Positions 31,276-45,600 of a stretch of 64,000 nt of DNA are shown here, piece by piece. Under the pieces are notes generated by a model. The model was given only the letters and a program-made list of their open reading frames with translations. It did not search any database and was not told the origin of the DNA. The DNA is taken from assembly GCF_028389875.1 (NCBI RefSeq), contig NW_026907680.1:1488001-1552000 (forward strand), read 5' to 3'. Made by a program: the position numbers and the translations under genes. How positions within the stretch are numbered: position 1 is the stretch's first letter; every line of letters begins with the position of its first letter. The stretch comes from Rhea pennata (Eukaryota; Chordata; Aves; Rheiformes; Rheidae).

Positions 31276-33692
31276 GAAAGACTGTGCTGAAGCACCAGCA
31301 GCTCTCGCAACACTGGCCTCAAGCACTTAGTGAGCTGCAGTTTGCAAGCAGAACCTCCATGTACTTGCTGCTGCTCCAGCCTTTGCAAGAGAGGCCTAGG
31401 CTGGAGTAACATCTCGTTGGAATCGGACTCTCTCCTAAGCCAGAGGTCTGTCTGCAGAGAAGGCAGTGCCTGGCCTGGCCCTGGGGCCTGTGGGGCAGAG
31501 GCTCTGCGGGCTGGCAGAGGCCATGTGGGGTTTTCTGGGAGGAAAACGTCTGCACTGGAGGAGAAGAGAGCTAAATTCCCTAATTCTCCCTCCCACCGCA
31601 CTTCTGTTCTGCCTTCCTCCCCTTCTCGCACCATGGCTCCACCGCCTGCTGCTTTTCCTGCCAGCACCAAATGCCCTCTCCCATGTCTATTGCCTGCCTT
31701 AGCCAACAGACCCCAGCCCACTTCTGGGGCACTTGTCTGTGCCCCAGAGAGCCCTCCCGGCAGCAGGGCACTGCCTTGGGGCACCCACCTCTTGGCAGGT
31801 GCCAAGGAGCAGCTGCCACAAAGGCTCCTGGGGCCAGCAGAGCTGCTGCTGCTGCTGCTGCTGTGCATGGGCAGAGCAGGGGCAAAAGCACTTTCTGAGC
31901 TTCCCCACAGACCTGCTGACCCCTCAGCAGCCTCCCCAGTCTCCAGCTCTTCTTCAGCCTTGGCACCTCCTTTTCCCTTCCCCCAAAACAACAGCGTGGA
32001 ACAGAAAGCCAACACTGGGGAAACCTCCTTCCCTGTGGAGTGGTCCCTGCCTTGACTTTCCTCCGGGCAAGCTCCTGGGGCTGAGCAGCAGCTCTGAGCA
32101 GCCTTGCCCCACACAGCCTCTGATCTGGGACAGCAAGATCCTGCCCTTCTGTGGGCTGCTACTTCCCACCATGGCTTCTCCACGCAGCGCTGCAGGCAGT
32201 TGCCCAGGCGGGCTGAGTGCTGACCAAGGCAGGTGGCAGAGGCATGGCCCTGGGCACCCTGACCTCCCAGGACACTGCTCTCAGCCACAGCCCTGGGCAC
32301 ACCTGGCTGCACGCACGCCCTGCTCGCACAGCCCTGCCGCCCTCCCCGGCAGAAGGGAGCCATGCCGCCCTGTCCCTCGGACACTGTGGCAGCAAGTCCG
32401 TGCCCTAAAGCACCAGCTGCTCCACCGAGAGAGCTCTCCGGAAAGATGGCCTCAACCATCACCTGCGCGAGGTCTCCAGGACCCCGCGAGCAGCTCAGCA
32501 GCACTGCCCTGCAGCCAGAGACTTCCCACTGGAAGGGCTCTGCCCATTTCTGCCAGAAGGAGCTCTCAGCTGCTGCCTCCCTCCTGAGCGTCCGGAGCTT
32601 CCCTCAGTTTTGTCTCAGCTCAGCTCAGCACGGGCAGGCAGTGCCCTCAGCACTGCGGCTCCTGGCAGAGGAGCTGCTCCTGCACCCAGCAGGGAAGTCG
32701 TTTCCCCAGGCTTCGGGGAGTGAGTGAGCTGAGTCAGCCTGGGCCCCTCATTTCTTTGGGGAGAAGCCCTCTAGGTGGTGGGGCAGACACCTCCATCCCA
32801 TGCACGCCACCAACCCCCAGGATGGTTGTGGGATTCATCCTGCTTAAGCTGCCGTGTGCCCAAAAGAGGTGCACAGAAGTGTGCGAGCTCCTTGTCCCCC
32901 CTCCCATTTCCAGTCCAAGGTGGTGGAAGGTGGGAGTCAGCTGCTGCCGTGGAAACACTGGGTGACACGGGAGGTGCCAGAGGTGATCCAGGGCATGCGC
33001 AAGTGCCTGCGAGCTCTCCCTGGGCAATGTGGAGAGACACAGACCCGTGTGTGGCATCATCTGGGGGCTCTGGGGGACATTCCCAGAGGCAGGATGCACC
33101 AGCTGCCCACGCCTGGCAGGAAGAAACTTCTCCTTCGGCACTGAGCCAGGGCTTTGCTGCCTGCCAAGGCCTTGCTGGAGGTTTCCCTGCCATCGGTCCG
33201 TTCTCAGCACTTCCTTGCACCGGGGGCAGCAGGAGCCGCAGCCTGTGCTTGTTTTGTAACCCCCGGTGGGGTTATCCCTGCCCCAGGACCTCCCCAGTGC
33301 GGGGGTCATGGCAGCCCCACAAGTGCCCCGTGCAGCCCCTCCCCACTGCAGGGCCAGCACTGGCCGGGGGCCCCGGGGGTCCCGGTCCCCTCTGTGACAT
33401 GGGCTGGCGTCACAGGGGACATCCCTGCTGGGTCACAGCCACCGCTGCCCTCTCCCGCCCGCCCACACACCCTCCCCCCTCGTCCCGCACAGCCCGCCGC
33501 AGCGCAGGCGCTGGGGCTGCTCTGGGCACCGCTGTGCTGCCAGGAGCCGACGAGCCCCAGCGGGAGCCGGCGATGGGAGCCCGGGGCAGCGCGGGGCTGC
33601 GCTGAAGGACGCAGCAGGAGCAGCCGAGCGGCCAGGAAGCCTTTGCAGGGACCCTCCCACTGCGCGGCCAAGCCAGAGCGCCCGGCACGGAC
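31276..33692. other. GC-rich region upstream of the CCDC81-like gene; no gene recognised
   Basis: No exon with family similarity was found. There is a (GCT)n tract at 31,841-31,863. GC content and CpG frequency rise from about 33,200 towards the start codon at 33,693, so the promoter probably lies at 33,400-33,692. No TATA box was seen. Long open frames on both strands are attributed to base composition. Confidence 0.5.
31841..31863. repeat. (GCT)n trinucleotide repeat
   Basis: Seven to eight uninterrupted GCT units; no partner elsewhere in the window. Confidence 0.85.
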
Positions 33693-36600
33693 ATGGAGCT
33701 CCGGGACGCTGGCCGCGCCACGCAGCGTGAGCAGCGGGTGCCCATCATCCCCCCGCGGGGTAAGGCCTTCGCGACCTCCTTACCCAGGATCGCTGTCGAG
33801 GGGCTGAGCGCCAAGATGGGCTGTAGATGCCCGGGGGCTGCGGGGGGCCTGGGCAGGCTGGGGGTGCCCCAAGGGTCCTCCGCTGATGGTGCCTTGTGGT
33901 GCAGGGGGCATGACGTGTCTTTGCCTTGCTTTGCAGTGGCCGTGCCCATCTGGGAGGGTGTCTCCAACTACATCCAGGAGAAGCTGGTGCTGAACAAGGT
34001 GGATGTGCCATCCTCTCCCTCCCCTCCCATACCCATGCTGGCAGCAGCACTGACCCCTCGGGGCCATGGGCCGCAATAGTCCTGCCCCTCCTCTCCAAGC
34101 AGAAGCAACCCCCCTGCAGAAGCATGCTGCAAATGACAGCTGTGCCCCAGACTGACTTCTCCCAAAAGGGAGGTGCCCAATGTGCAGTGCAGCTGCGGTT
34201 GCTGGAAGGGTGGGAGGCTTTCTGGGCCCTCTCTGGAGACAAGGCAGAGTGCAAGGCCAGAAAGGGAGCCGTTCTGGGAAAGCCTTTTCTTCGTGTGCTG
34301 GAGGGGAGGCAACATTGCCTTTGGAGGCTGAGGAGGAGGGGGAGGAAACTATGGGGAATGGCCTTCTCAGGGAGTTCTCCAGGGCTTCCGCCAAGCTTTC
34401 CAGAAGGCTCTGTCTTGCCCCTTTGCATGCCAGCCATGGGCAGGGCACCTAGCACCGTGGCCATGCTTGGAGAACAACTCTCTCTTTGTCTGTCTCCCAT
34501 GCTTCTAAGGCTTCTCTCTACTTCTCTGGCTGCAGGATGTGAGAATTATTCCCCTTGGCATCTTCAGTGTTGTTACAAAACAAGTCGTTGCTGGCAAGAA
34601 CGGTCCTCTGACTGTTCAGAGACCCGCATTTCGCCTCTCAAGCAACCTTGTGGATCTTCATGGCCTCAGCCATGAGGAGGCCTCTGTTGCTGGTAAGAAG
34701 GCAGACTGAAACCTCGGCTTCCCCTGGGGACATCGCGGGGCTGTGGCTCTCTGCTGTTTCCCAGGGGCTGTTAGAAATTGAGACTTGCTGCCCCGGGTGC
34801 TGAGCAGAGCTTCAGGGTGTTTTGACTGTCACAACATTATAATACAGAATCCAACGAGAGTCTCTCGGTGTGTCTCTCTCTTGCACTGGCTCGAACGCGT
34901 GGCTCCATAGTGGGGCTTTTGTGGCTGCTGCTTCCAGTGCCGTGTAGTTGCCACTGTTGTTCTCCGTTCATGCCACAGCAGCCGTCTGCTCAAAAGGACA
35001 AGTCCTTCCTGTTGCTTCCTAACACTGATGGATTAAGAGGCAGCGTGGAAGGCTGTTGTGCAGCCCATGTGTTTTCCTCCTCCTTTGGAGCCAGCGTGAC
35101 ATGGCACAGCTAAGGCTCGTCAAAGCTGGCATGGCCTGAGTGCCGGCACCATTCCTCTGTGCACTGCCTTCTGCTGGCAGCTGGCCCCCTTGCTGCTCTG
35201 CTTGGCCTGCCCTCCTGCCTCCCGCTCCCAGGAGGTGGCCAGGGCTCACTCTTGGTGTCTGTGCAGGGAAGGAAGCCCTGCGGTAGCCTTGGCCCAGGAG
35301 GCTGCAGAGTGCTTTGAATTTGGGCCAGGGAGGGCTGACAGGAGCCTCCTGTGGGGGCTTTTGTGGGGGTTAAAGCAGAGAGCTCTGCAGCTCCGTGCTG
35401 CCGCAAGACCTTCAGGCGCCCAGCACTGTGTGGGAGCCTGCTGAAGGGCTCCGTCCGTGACTGTGCTGCTCTTTGCTTGTTGCCTAGGGCGCAGGAAAGC
35501 TGAGACCCTCAAGTATCCTCACGTAGCCGTGGCCATCTCCGTGCCTTGGAAAACAGTGGTGGCCTGCGTGGAGGAGACCGTGTACCTTCTGTCTTGCTGC
35601 CTGGCCAATGGGAAGAACGTGGCCCTTCTTTTCAAGGGCATTGGCGTGCTTCTCATTGAAGGCAAAGAGGTGACAATGTGGTTTTACAGAGGCTTTCTGC
35701 GCAGGCTGAATGCCTCCCCACAGCTGCTCAAAGCTCTTCTGGATGTAAGTCTGCCTTTTTCCACAGCTCTCCTTCTCACCCCTTTGCAAGCCTGGCCAAG
35801 TCCAAAGCAACCGCTTTCCCCCCACTGCCGGGTCCTGGGAGTTCTTTCCTGCTAGGCTTCCTCCAGAAGTCTTCCAGAAAGTCAGCCTTTCCTTGGGGTC
35901 TTTGTGTTAGGATCCCATTTGTCTCCAGGCCTCCTCTGGCCATGTTTGGGATTGTGGTGCAGTGCGTCCAACAGCTGCTCCTCAAGTTGCAGAAGACTCT
36001 CGGGGTTTGTCACAGACAAAGTCATTGCAAGCCAGGGCCTTTGCCCAGGTCTCCAGTGCAGCCGTGTCATTCAGCCTGGGCTTTCTGGTGCAGAAGGCCT
36101 CTGTTTGCCTCCCTTGACTTCTCCACTATGCAACAAGTGCTCTCCTGCATCAGCCTCTTGGCTCTTGCCCTTGACAGAAGCCTGCCAGTGTTTCTGGCCA
36201 TCTGCCTGTATTATTCCGCACCTGCTGGTCTGTAGAATGGAGGTGGGGATGGCTGTGAGCAAGAGCGAGGGGTGTTTCCCTCTTTCTGAGTGGCAGCTTC
36301 TTCTCTGATTAGTGGAAACATGGTCTGCCCTTGTGGGCAGCAAGGTCCTTTTCTTCGTAGCATCTCACCCATGTCTCTGCCCTTTGCAGATGCCAGAGAT
36401 GAGGCATTCAGTTCTCGCAAGCACCCAAACAGCGGCTTCCCTGATCCATTCTGGCTCTCTCATTGTCTTTCCAACGTGAGTACTTTGGTTTGCTCCTTTC
36501 CACCTGAGTTCCTGGCTCACCCAAAGAGCAGCTCCTCACTGCAGGTTTGGTCGAGGTGTGTTGCCAGAGCTAGTGAAGGCTGCTCAGGATGTGCTTGCAG

Positions 36601-39600
36601 AGCAAGTCTTCCGAGGAGTTGGATCCCCGTGTGCTGCAGCCATGCCCTGGCTTTGTTTGGGCTCTGTGTGGGGGTTCTGCTGAGCTCTGTGCTGGCTCCC
36701 ACCTTGGGAAGGCCTTTGTTCCACTAGGGGCCCAGGAATGGAGGCTGTTCTTTGCAGATGCTCTGCCCTGAGCTTGGGAGGGATTGCAAGGGCTGTGGAG
36801 GTCTAGATTAGAATTTCCTACGAGGCTGGAAAGCTGGAGGAAAGGGGCCTTGTCTGATGTGCCTGCACAGGAGCCTGCTCAGGAGCTGTCAGACAGGCTG
36901 CAGTGTTGACCTGGAGGGTTTGCTTTGGAAAGCTGAGAAGGAGCTCTCTCCCCAGGGGTAGAGGGAAGGCCTGGAGCAGTGTGAGGAGGAAGCTTGTGGC
37001 CCTGCAGGCAGGCATGCTGGGTCCCTGCACTTCCTGAGGGAGTCCTGCAGGAGATGAGACCTGTCCTGCATATTCCCCCTTTGGGAAAGGCTGCTCTTCC
37101 TAGCAGCTGGGCCATGTGTCTGTGCGCCCAGAATTCACAGAAGCAGCAAAGGACATGCGGGGCCCTTCCTTGCGAGTGGTGTCTTTTTCTGGTTTACAGG
37201 TATGTGCTTGAGAGTGCCCCTCGAAGACCATCTGTGGGAGCTGTGAAGCCCACGTGGGAAGAGGAGAAGGGACTAGATGTTGCCAGCAGCAAGGAAGGTA
37301 ATGGAGTGGCTGATGCCTGGCTGGGCTTTGCACCTTCTCTTTTGTTGGTCCTTGGCAGGGCATTGGAGCCAAGGCTGCAGCACCGTGGCTCGCCTAGCAT
37401 GAGGCACTAGAGGCAAGGCAGCTCAGCCCTGATGGGGAGTCGACAATCTGCTCACTTGTGCCAAGACTTCCTTCCACCTTCAAAGCAATTCATTCTGCCC
37501 TTGCCTTCTGTGTTTCTCCTACACATTCCCAAAGCACAGCCTTTGGCTTGACTGTGTGTTTTCTTCCCTTCTGATTGCAGAGCATGTATCTGGCCAGCGC
37601 CTCCTCCAGCGAGAGAGGCAGCCTGAATCCAAAGTGGTGGCTACCAATGTGGAGGAAGGCACGGTGGAGGAAGAGCCTCGAGGCAGGTGAGACCCTTGGG
37701 AATTTCCGGGAATGGCGGAGGGTGACCCTGTAGCCTTGTGTGTCTTGGAGGGTGATGTTTCCCTTGGACACAAGGTCCTGAGGAGCTCTGAATGCCTTTT
37801 AAGCTCTGCCACGAGGACTAGGCCTCCGTTGCTGGCTGGGCAGACAAGAGCAAGTGCCTGGCAGAGCCTGCTCTTGGCTTTCTGCCCCCGCTGCCTCTGC
37901 TTCCAGCTTCCAGACCTTTGGGCAACTCAATGTAATTGGTCCTTCGGGAAGAGGAGGGCCTTTTCCCCTAGCCCATAGATGAAAGTAAGGAGAATGCTGC
38001 TCATCTGTGGAGAGCAGGGCTGGGTGTCTCAGGGCAATTTTGGAGGCTGAGGAAGAGTCTGCATGCCCTTGTCAAGCCTTGTGGGGAGCTAAGTGGAAAA
38101 GCAAAACTGTTGTGAGGTGGAAGAGGGGTCTGCAGGGAATGCTGCTGGAGGGGAGGATGCCTTGGGTGAATATCTCCCCAAAGCTGTGGTGTTTCCCCTT
38201 GGGCAGTGCCCTTCCTTTGACTGCCAGCAGCAAGGAGGAAGGAAGGTCATTTCCAGGCAGCAGTCAGGGGTGGCGAGCAGCAGGCTCGAGAGGGTGTGCC
38301 CTTGGCTCAGGCAGCCCTTAGAGGCAAGGACGAGTTGTTTGGGCACTTTGAAGAGGATGGGAAGGAGGGACATGAGTGCCTGAAGACGGAAGGACTGCAA
38401 GGGACAGAGCAGTTATTCCCGGTTCCCTTTCTGAAGCTTCCAAGAAAGCTTGTCCTTGGGGGCCACACCGCAGAGGCTACTGGAGTGCTCAGGACAGTGG
38501 GTAATGGTGTGTCCTGGAGCCTGTCCTTGGAGCTGACGCTGCTGCTCTCCTTGGTGCCTGGAGAAAAAGTCTTGCTGTGGGCACCCAGAGCTTTCCCTCG
38601 GGCACGCTGTGCAGCCCTGGGTGTTTGGGTGGTGGAGAGTCTCTGTGTCACACTTCCCCACGGTGTGTATTTGCAGCATGCTGCCAGCAATTCAGCCTAG
38701 CTCTGCAAAGGAGGATTTAGTGGGCTGGAGGAAGCAGCTGCCAGACGCCAGAGCGGGAGCTGGCGGGCCTGAGATTGGCTATCAGAATTCAAGAGAGGTA
38801 GGTGCTCCTGATGGAGGTCCTTCTTTTGGCAGCTTGCTTTCTGCCAAAGCATCGTGGTGTGGGCGCTGGCTGGACAAGAGCCCTTCCCATGGGTTCCTCT
38901 GGGCCCTGCCTGACTGTCCCCAGGCTTTGCTGTCAAAGGCGCTGCTTGTGCTCTACTTCTGCAATGCATCTCTCATGACTCCTTGACTCTCCATTAACCT
39001 CTCCCAGCAGAGCCTCTGGGGCCCTCGCTCTAGTGGCCGTGGAACTGCTGGGCCTTTCTGCTATAGCAGATGGAGAGATTCTGTTCAGCGGTGTGATTAT
39101 TCAGATGCTTGGTTCAAACAGGAAAGGGATGTTCAGCCTTGCTGGGCTTCCCTTCAGGGTAAAAGAGCACTGACAGGGAAGGCTCAGAGCAGAGGCTGAG
39201 AAAGAACCTCCCCTTCTGGGAAAACAGAGCTGCCGTAACCCCCACTGCCCTCTCTCATCCTCCCTAGCAGGACTGCCCTGCACATTGCCCTAGAGTTTAG
39301 TGAGCTGCCTTCCCCTGAACTTGCCTGCCTTGACTTCCCAATGCTCTGCTGGATTAGCCTCTTTGTGCTTGCCCTGGACATAATCCTGCCAGAGCTTTTA
39401 GACTTTTGCCTATATTCTCCTACAGCTGGTCTTGTGTGGAATGGAGGGGCTGCTGTGAGCAACAATGATGGGTATTTCAGAGTTTCTGAGAGGCAGCTTC
39501 TTCTTTTCTGAGTAGTGGAAACTTTAGCTGCCTTTGCCAGCAGCAAGATTCTTTCCTTGGCAGCATCTCACCGGTGTTTCTCACCTTTGCAGATGCTGGA

Positions 39601-42600
39601 GATGAGGGACTCAGTCCTCGAAGCCAGCCAGAGCAGTGAGACTGAGGCCCCTTGTGCTCTTCCAAGTATTTTTCCAACGTGAGTACTTTGCCTTGCTTCT
39701 TTTCCCCTGACTGACGAAGGCAGCAGCCTCCCAGCACAGGTTTGATAGGGCTGCAGTGCCAGGGCTGGGGGAGGCTGCTCTGAAAGTGCTTTGGGAGCAA
39801 GACTTCCCAGCGGCTGCATCCCAGTGGCCTGCACGCATGCTCTGCCTTCATACAGGGTCTGTTGGAGGCCCTAAGCCAAGATTTATGCTGTCTCCCACCA
39901 CGCAAGAGCTTTATTCTGGACTGCCTTGATGCCTTTCTCTGTCTTTGTCACTGGGTGCCCAGCAGCAATCCATTGCCCATCCCGGAACACAGAGTCCTTG
40001 GGGCCACGGGGCAGTGGCTAATGTAGTCGGCAGCACAGCGTGTAATGCTGTGCCTGGGAGCCTGTCCTGGCAGATGACCCTGCTGCTCGCCTCCCTGCAT
40101 GGAGAGAAATTTTCACTGTGGTTGTGTCCAGAGCTCTCCTTCAGGCATGATCTGCAGCCCTGGGTGTTTTGTTAGGGGGTGATCCCCGTTTCTGTTGATG
40201 TGACCCCAGTGAGGGGGACCCACGTGCTTCTGCTACAGAACTGCCTTCTGCGGTAGAAGCAGGTGCCCAACTTGTCAGGCTGAAATGGGGACCCTACTGC
40301 CCCTGTGCTCATGCCACCTCCCCACGGTGTGTATTTGCAGTCCATTCCTAGGCACCCCAGAGTGCTCTGCCCAGAAGGCAGTGCCAGGCGGGAGGAAGCC
40401 ATCTTCAGAAGGTGGAGCACCTACTGAGTGGCCTGGGAATGAAGTGGACGAGAATGCCAGAGCGGTAAGTGTCACTGCTGGGGGCCCTTCTTTTCCAGCT
40501 TGCTTCCTGCAAACTCCTTGTGCTATGGGCGCTGGCTTGCAAGAGCCCTTCCCATGGGTTCACTGAGCCCTGCCCGACATTGCCCAGTCCTGCCTTCAAA
40601 GGCATCGGTGGTGAATGTAGTTTTGGAATGCACACGCTGTTGCACCTTGCTCTCCGTGAACACACCAGCAGAGCCTCTGGGGCCCTCCTGCTGGTGGCAC
40701 TGGAAGTGCTGGGCCTTCCTGTGATAGAAAGTGAAGAGCTTCTGCTCAGCTCTGTGATAATTCAGATGCTTCTTTCAAGCAGGAAATGGATGTTCAGCCT
40801 TGCTGGGCTTCCCTTCAGGGTAAAAGGGTGCTGACAGGAAGGCTCCCGGGAAGGCTCAGAGCAGAGGCTGGGGAAGAACCTTCCCTTCTGGAGAAGCTTC
40901 TGAGCTGGCTTCCCCTGCGCTTGCCTCCCTTGATGTCTCCATTCTGTCCTGGATCAGCCTTTTGGCTCTTCCCTGGACAAAAGCCTGCCAGAACATTTAG
41001 CTCTTTGCCCATATTCCCCTGCAGCTGCTCTTGTGTGGAATGGAGGGGCTGCTGTGAGCAAGAGCAAAGGGTCAACGGCTGTTTCTGCAATTCTGAGAGG
41101 CAGCTTCTTCTCTGAAGCATGGAAACATGGGCTGCCCTTGCCAGCAGCAAGATCCTTTCCTTGGCAGCATCTCACCTCTCTTTCTCACCTTTGCAGATGA
41201 AAATACACAGGGATTCAATCCCGACAGCTCCTAAAGCAGCTCCGATTGTGTCCCCTGCACCTCTTCCAAACATGTTCCTAAGGTGAGTACTTTGCCTTCC
41301 TTCTTTCCCCTCTTCCTGACAAAGGCAGCAGCCTCTCCGCACAGGTTTGTTAGGGCTGCATTGCCAGGGCTGGGGCAGGCTGCTCTGAAAGTGCTTTGGG
41401 AGCAAAAATTCCAAGCGGCTGGGTCCCAGTGACCTGCACGCATGCTCTGCCTTCATCTGGGCTCTGAGGGTGGGGAGAGGGTTCTGCAGAGCTGCCTCCC
41501 ACTATGCAAGAGCTTTATGCTTGACTGCCTTGATATCTTTCTCCTTCTTTGACACTGGGTGCCCAGCAACAACCTATTGCCCATCCCTGAACACAGAGTG
41601 TTCAGGTCTTATGTAGCTGGCAGTGCAGCAGGTAATGCTGTGCCTTGGAGCCTGTCCTGGCAGATGACCCTGCTGCTCTCCTCACTGCCTGGAGAGAGTC
41701 TCCCTTGGGCTACTGGAGCTCTCCTTCAGGCATGACGTGCAGCCCCAGGTGTTTTGGTGGGAGGTGATGCTCTGATGTGGCTGCAGTCAGTGGGAGCCCT
41801 GTACTTCTGCTGCAGAATTGCCTTCTGCTGCAGGAGCAGGTGTGAAGCTGGTGAGGGGCAGGTGGGGACCCTACTCTCCCTGTGCTCATATCACCTCTCC
41901 ACGGTGTGTATTTGCAGGCCAGTGCCAGTCACCTTAGAGTGCTTTGCACAGAGTGGAGCAGCAGTGGGCAGGAAGAAGGAACGGAGAGAAACCCGAGCAC
42001 TAGCTGCATGTCCTCTGAGCGAGGGCCGTCAGAGGTCTGGCGTGGTAAGTGCTCCTCATTGAGTCAGGCCCTTCATGTGCCAGCCTGCTCTCTGCCCAGG
42101 CCTTGTGCTATGGGCGCTGGCTGTACAAGAGCCCTTCCCATGGGCTCTGCTGAGCCTTTCAAGACTTGGCCCGGGGCTTGCCTTCACAGGCACCGCTTGT
42201 GCTCCAGGTTTGCAATATAGCTCTTGCTGCTGCGCCCTCCTTGAACACACCAGCAGAGGCACCGGGGTCCCGTTTTTGGTTGCCTCTGAACTGCAGAGCC
42301 TTTCTGCGATAGAAAATTCAGTTTCTGCTCAGTTGAGTGATTATTGAGATGCTGGGTGCAAATGAGAACGGGATGTTCAGTGTGACTGGTCTTTCCTTCA
42401 GGGCAGTAGGGTGTTTGCAGGAAGGCGCATGGGAAGGGTCAGAGCAGAGCCTGAGAAATAATTTTCCCTTCTGGGAAAAGAGACCTGCTGTAGCCCCCAC
42501 TGCCCCCTCCTGTCCTCCCTAGCAGGACTGCCCTGCACATTGCCCTTAATCTTAGTCAGCGGCCCTCCCCTGTGCTGCCCTCCCTCAGTCTCTCCCCTAG

Positions 42601-45600
42601 GCAAGAACTGCTCTCCTGGATCAGCCTCTTGGCTCTTGCCCTGGACAAAAGCCTGCCAGAGCTTTTCCCCATTTGCCTGTATGTCCAGGGAGCAGCTATT
42701 GTGTAGAATGGAGGGGTTGCAGTGAGCAAGAGAGAAGGTTGTTTCTGCTGTTCTGAGAGGCAGCTTCTTCTCTGAACAGTGCAAACATTGGCTGCCCTTG
42801 TGAGCAGCAAGATCCTCTTCTTGGCAGCATCTCACCTGTGTTTCTCCCCTGTGCAGATGCTGGAGATGAGAGACTCGATCCTTGCAGCCACCAAAGCCCT
42901 CGATGTCCAGGCCCGTACTCCCCGCCGCCATATGTTTCCAACGTGAGTATATTTGTTGGCTCCCTAGCCTCCAGTTTAGCAAGAGAGCATCTTCTCGGCG
43001 CAGGTTTGTTAGGGCTGCAGTGCCAGGGCTGGCGAAGGCTGCTCTGAAAGTGCTTTGGGAGCAAGACTTCCCAGCGACAGTGTCCCTGTGACCTCCGGGC
43101 ATGCTCTGCCTTCAGAGGGCTCTGTGGGGGGCTTTGGCCAACTCTGTGCTGGCTCCCACCACACAAGAGCTTTATTCTGGGCTGCCTTCATGCCTTTCTC
43201 CTTCTCTGTCGCTGGGTGCCCAGCAGCAATCCATTGCCCATCCCGGAACACCGAGTCCTTGGGGCCACGGAGCAGTGGCTAATGCAGTTGACAGGACACA
43301 GGTAATGGTGTGAGTTGGAGGCTGTCCTTGTAGGGGACCCTGCTGCTCTCCTTGCTGCCTGGAGAGAAAGTCTTGCTGTGGGCACCCGGAGCTCTCCAGC
43401 GGGCACGTTGTGCAGCTGTGGGTGTTTTGGCGGGAGGTGATTTCCGTGTCTGTGGATGTGATCCCCGTCAGTGGAACCCCCGTGCTGCTGCTGCAGAACT
43501 GCCTTCTGCTGCAGAGGCAGGTGCCCCCCTTGGGAGCGCTGCGTGGAGTCCAAACTCCCCAGCTTCCCCGGGCTCATGCCACCTCCCTGGTGCCTATTCG
43601 CAGGATGTTTTCCACCACCCCAGAGTGTTTTGCCAAACGGCCGGCACCAGGCGCCTGGGAACAACCGCCACGTGCTAGAGTGCGAGCTGTGTGGGCTGTG
43701 AATGAAAGCGCTCCGAAGGCAAGACAGGTAGGTGCTCCTCCCTGAGCTCCTTTGTCTGCAGAAGCATTCTTCTCTGGGACAAGAGCCCTTCCCATGGGCT
43801 CTGCTGAGCCCTGGCTGACTTGGCCCAGGGCTTGCCTTCAAAGGCACTGCTTGGGCTCTAGTTTTGCAATATAGCTCTTGCCGCTGCTCCCTCCTTGAAC
43901 ACTCCAGCAGAGCCCCTGGGGCCCTCTCTTTTTTTCTGGCCATGGTAGTGCTGGGGTTTTCAGTGAGAGACCATGGAGAGTTTCTGCTCAGCTGTGTGAT
44001 TATTGAGATGCTTGGTGCGAATGAGAAGGGGATGTTCAGCGTGGCTGGTCTTCGCTTCAGGGCAATAGGGTGCTGGCAGGAAGGCTCAGGAGAAAGGTCA
44101 CAAAGCCTGGGACATGTTGCGGTGCCCCTTGCTCTTCTGCCGCTGGGGCTGCGGAGCCCTTGCCTGCAGCAGCCATTGTCCGGCGGGGTGCCCCAGGCCA
44201 GGTCAGAGCCAGGGGCCTGATGATTGCCAAGGTCCTGCAGTCCCCAGATGCTGGTGAGAAGCATGTGGAGAGCAGCGGAGTGGACTTGGAAGTGGGGCAC
44301 ATTGCACAGTGTGGAGTTGTCTTGCAGGTGCAGCAGGGTGCTGAGAATCTGGTTGAAGAAAAGCCCAGTATTCAGAAGATCGTCCGATACCAGCTGGGAG
44401 AAGACAAGCAAGTGACCCTGAAGGTCTACTTCTCCTGCCTAGAGGAAGAGGAGGAAGGGCTGGACAGTCAAGAGGGGCCTTGCAAGACAGGGCAGGTATG
44501 TGGCAGCTCCAGGAGAAGCCTGGCAGAACTGAGGGGCAGTGAGGCAGCAAGGGGTGCCACTTGTAATCCCGGAGCCACTGTGCTGCCTAGAGCGTGCTGT
44601 GACTTTTCCTGACATGGGCTTGATGTGGCTTAAAGCTTGTCACTAAGTCCCTCCCTGCAGCCCCCAGCAAATGCCCAGCACTGCTGTGGAGCTGAAGGGC
44701 TGTGGCTGCAAATGGGAGCGGGGTTGAGGGAGTAGAGGAGGAGAGAAGCAGGAGGGCTCTGAGGCCGAGTGAGAGAGACAAGGTGTCAGTGCGGCTGCAG
44801 CCCCATTGCCCCATGAGCAAGCCACAGGGCTGGCCTGGGCTCAGCCTTGCCTTCCAGCCAAGGGGCAGCTGTTGAGTGCTGAGAATGGCCTCCAACAGTG
44901 GCACCTGCAAGATCTGAGCAGCTGAGCGCAAAGGGATGCTTCCAGCGTTGGTGTGCCCCTTTGCAAAGCTCTCCCTGACTGCTGAAGCCAAGACGACACA
45001 GGTACCCGCCAGTCCTGGCACCAGCAGCCTCAGCCGCAGGCTGATGAGCTGTGTCCAAACAAGCTCCCATGTCCCGTGACGGTGAGGCTGGCAACACCCT
45101 CAGAAGCTCCCGCAAACATCCCCGGCCCTCACGAGTCTGCAGTCTTACTGGGCTTTCTGGCAGGGCAGAACACAGCCTGTTCTTTCTGCCTCCTTGTGCA
45201 GGGGGAAGAAGAGCCGTGTGCGGAGACACAGGCAGGCAGAAGAAAGAGCAGCAGCAGTGGCAAAGAGCCCAGCAGAGCCAGTTTCAGCAGAAGACGCAGC
45301 AGCAGTGGCAGGGGCAGTATCAGCGGCAGTGTCAGCGGGAGACCCAGAGGCAGTGGCAGTGGAAGCCCCACTGCAAAAGAGAACGGCAGCCCCAGTGTCA
45401 ATAGCAGGCAGCGTGGCAGTGGCAGCGGGAGCCCCAGTGGCAGACAGAGTGGCAGCCCCAGTGTCAGCGGCAGGGGCAGTGGAAGCCCCACTGTCAGACC
45501 AAGCGGCAGCCCCAGTGTCAATGGCAGTGGCACTGGAAGCGCCACTGTCAGACCAAGTGGCAGCGGCAGTGGCAGTGCCGGACACAGCGGCAGCGGGAGT

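Noticed and set aside
31248..32504. 418-codon open frame on the minus strand
   Set aside because: GC-rich region without splice or family support; low-complexity Ser and Gln runs come from the GCT repeat.
43188..44411. 407-codon open frame on the minus strand
   Set aside because: Lies over exon B4, introns and the unassigned exon of the plus-strand gene. No similarity recognised.
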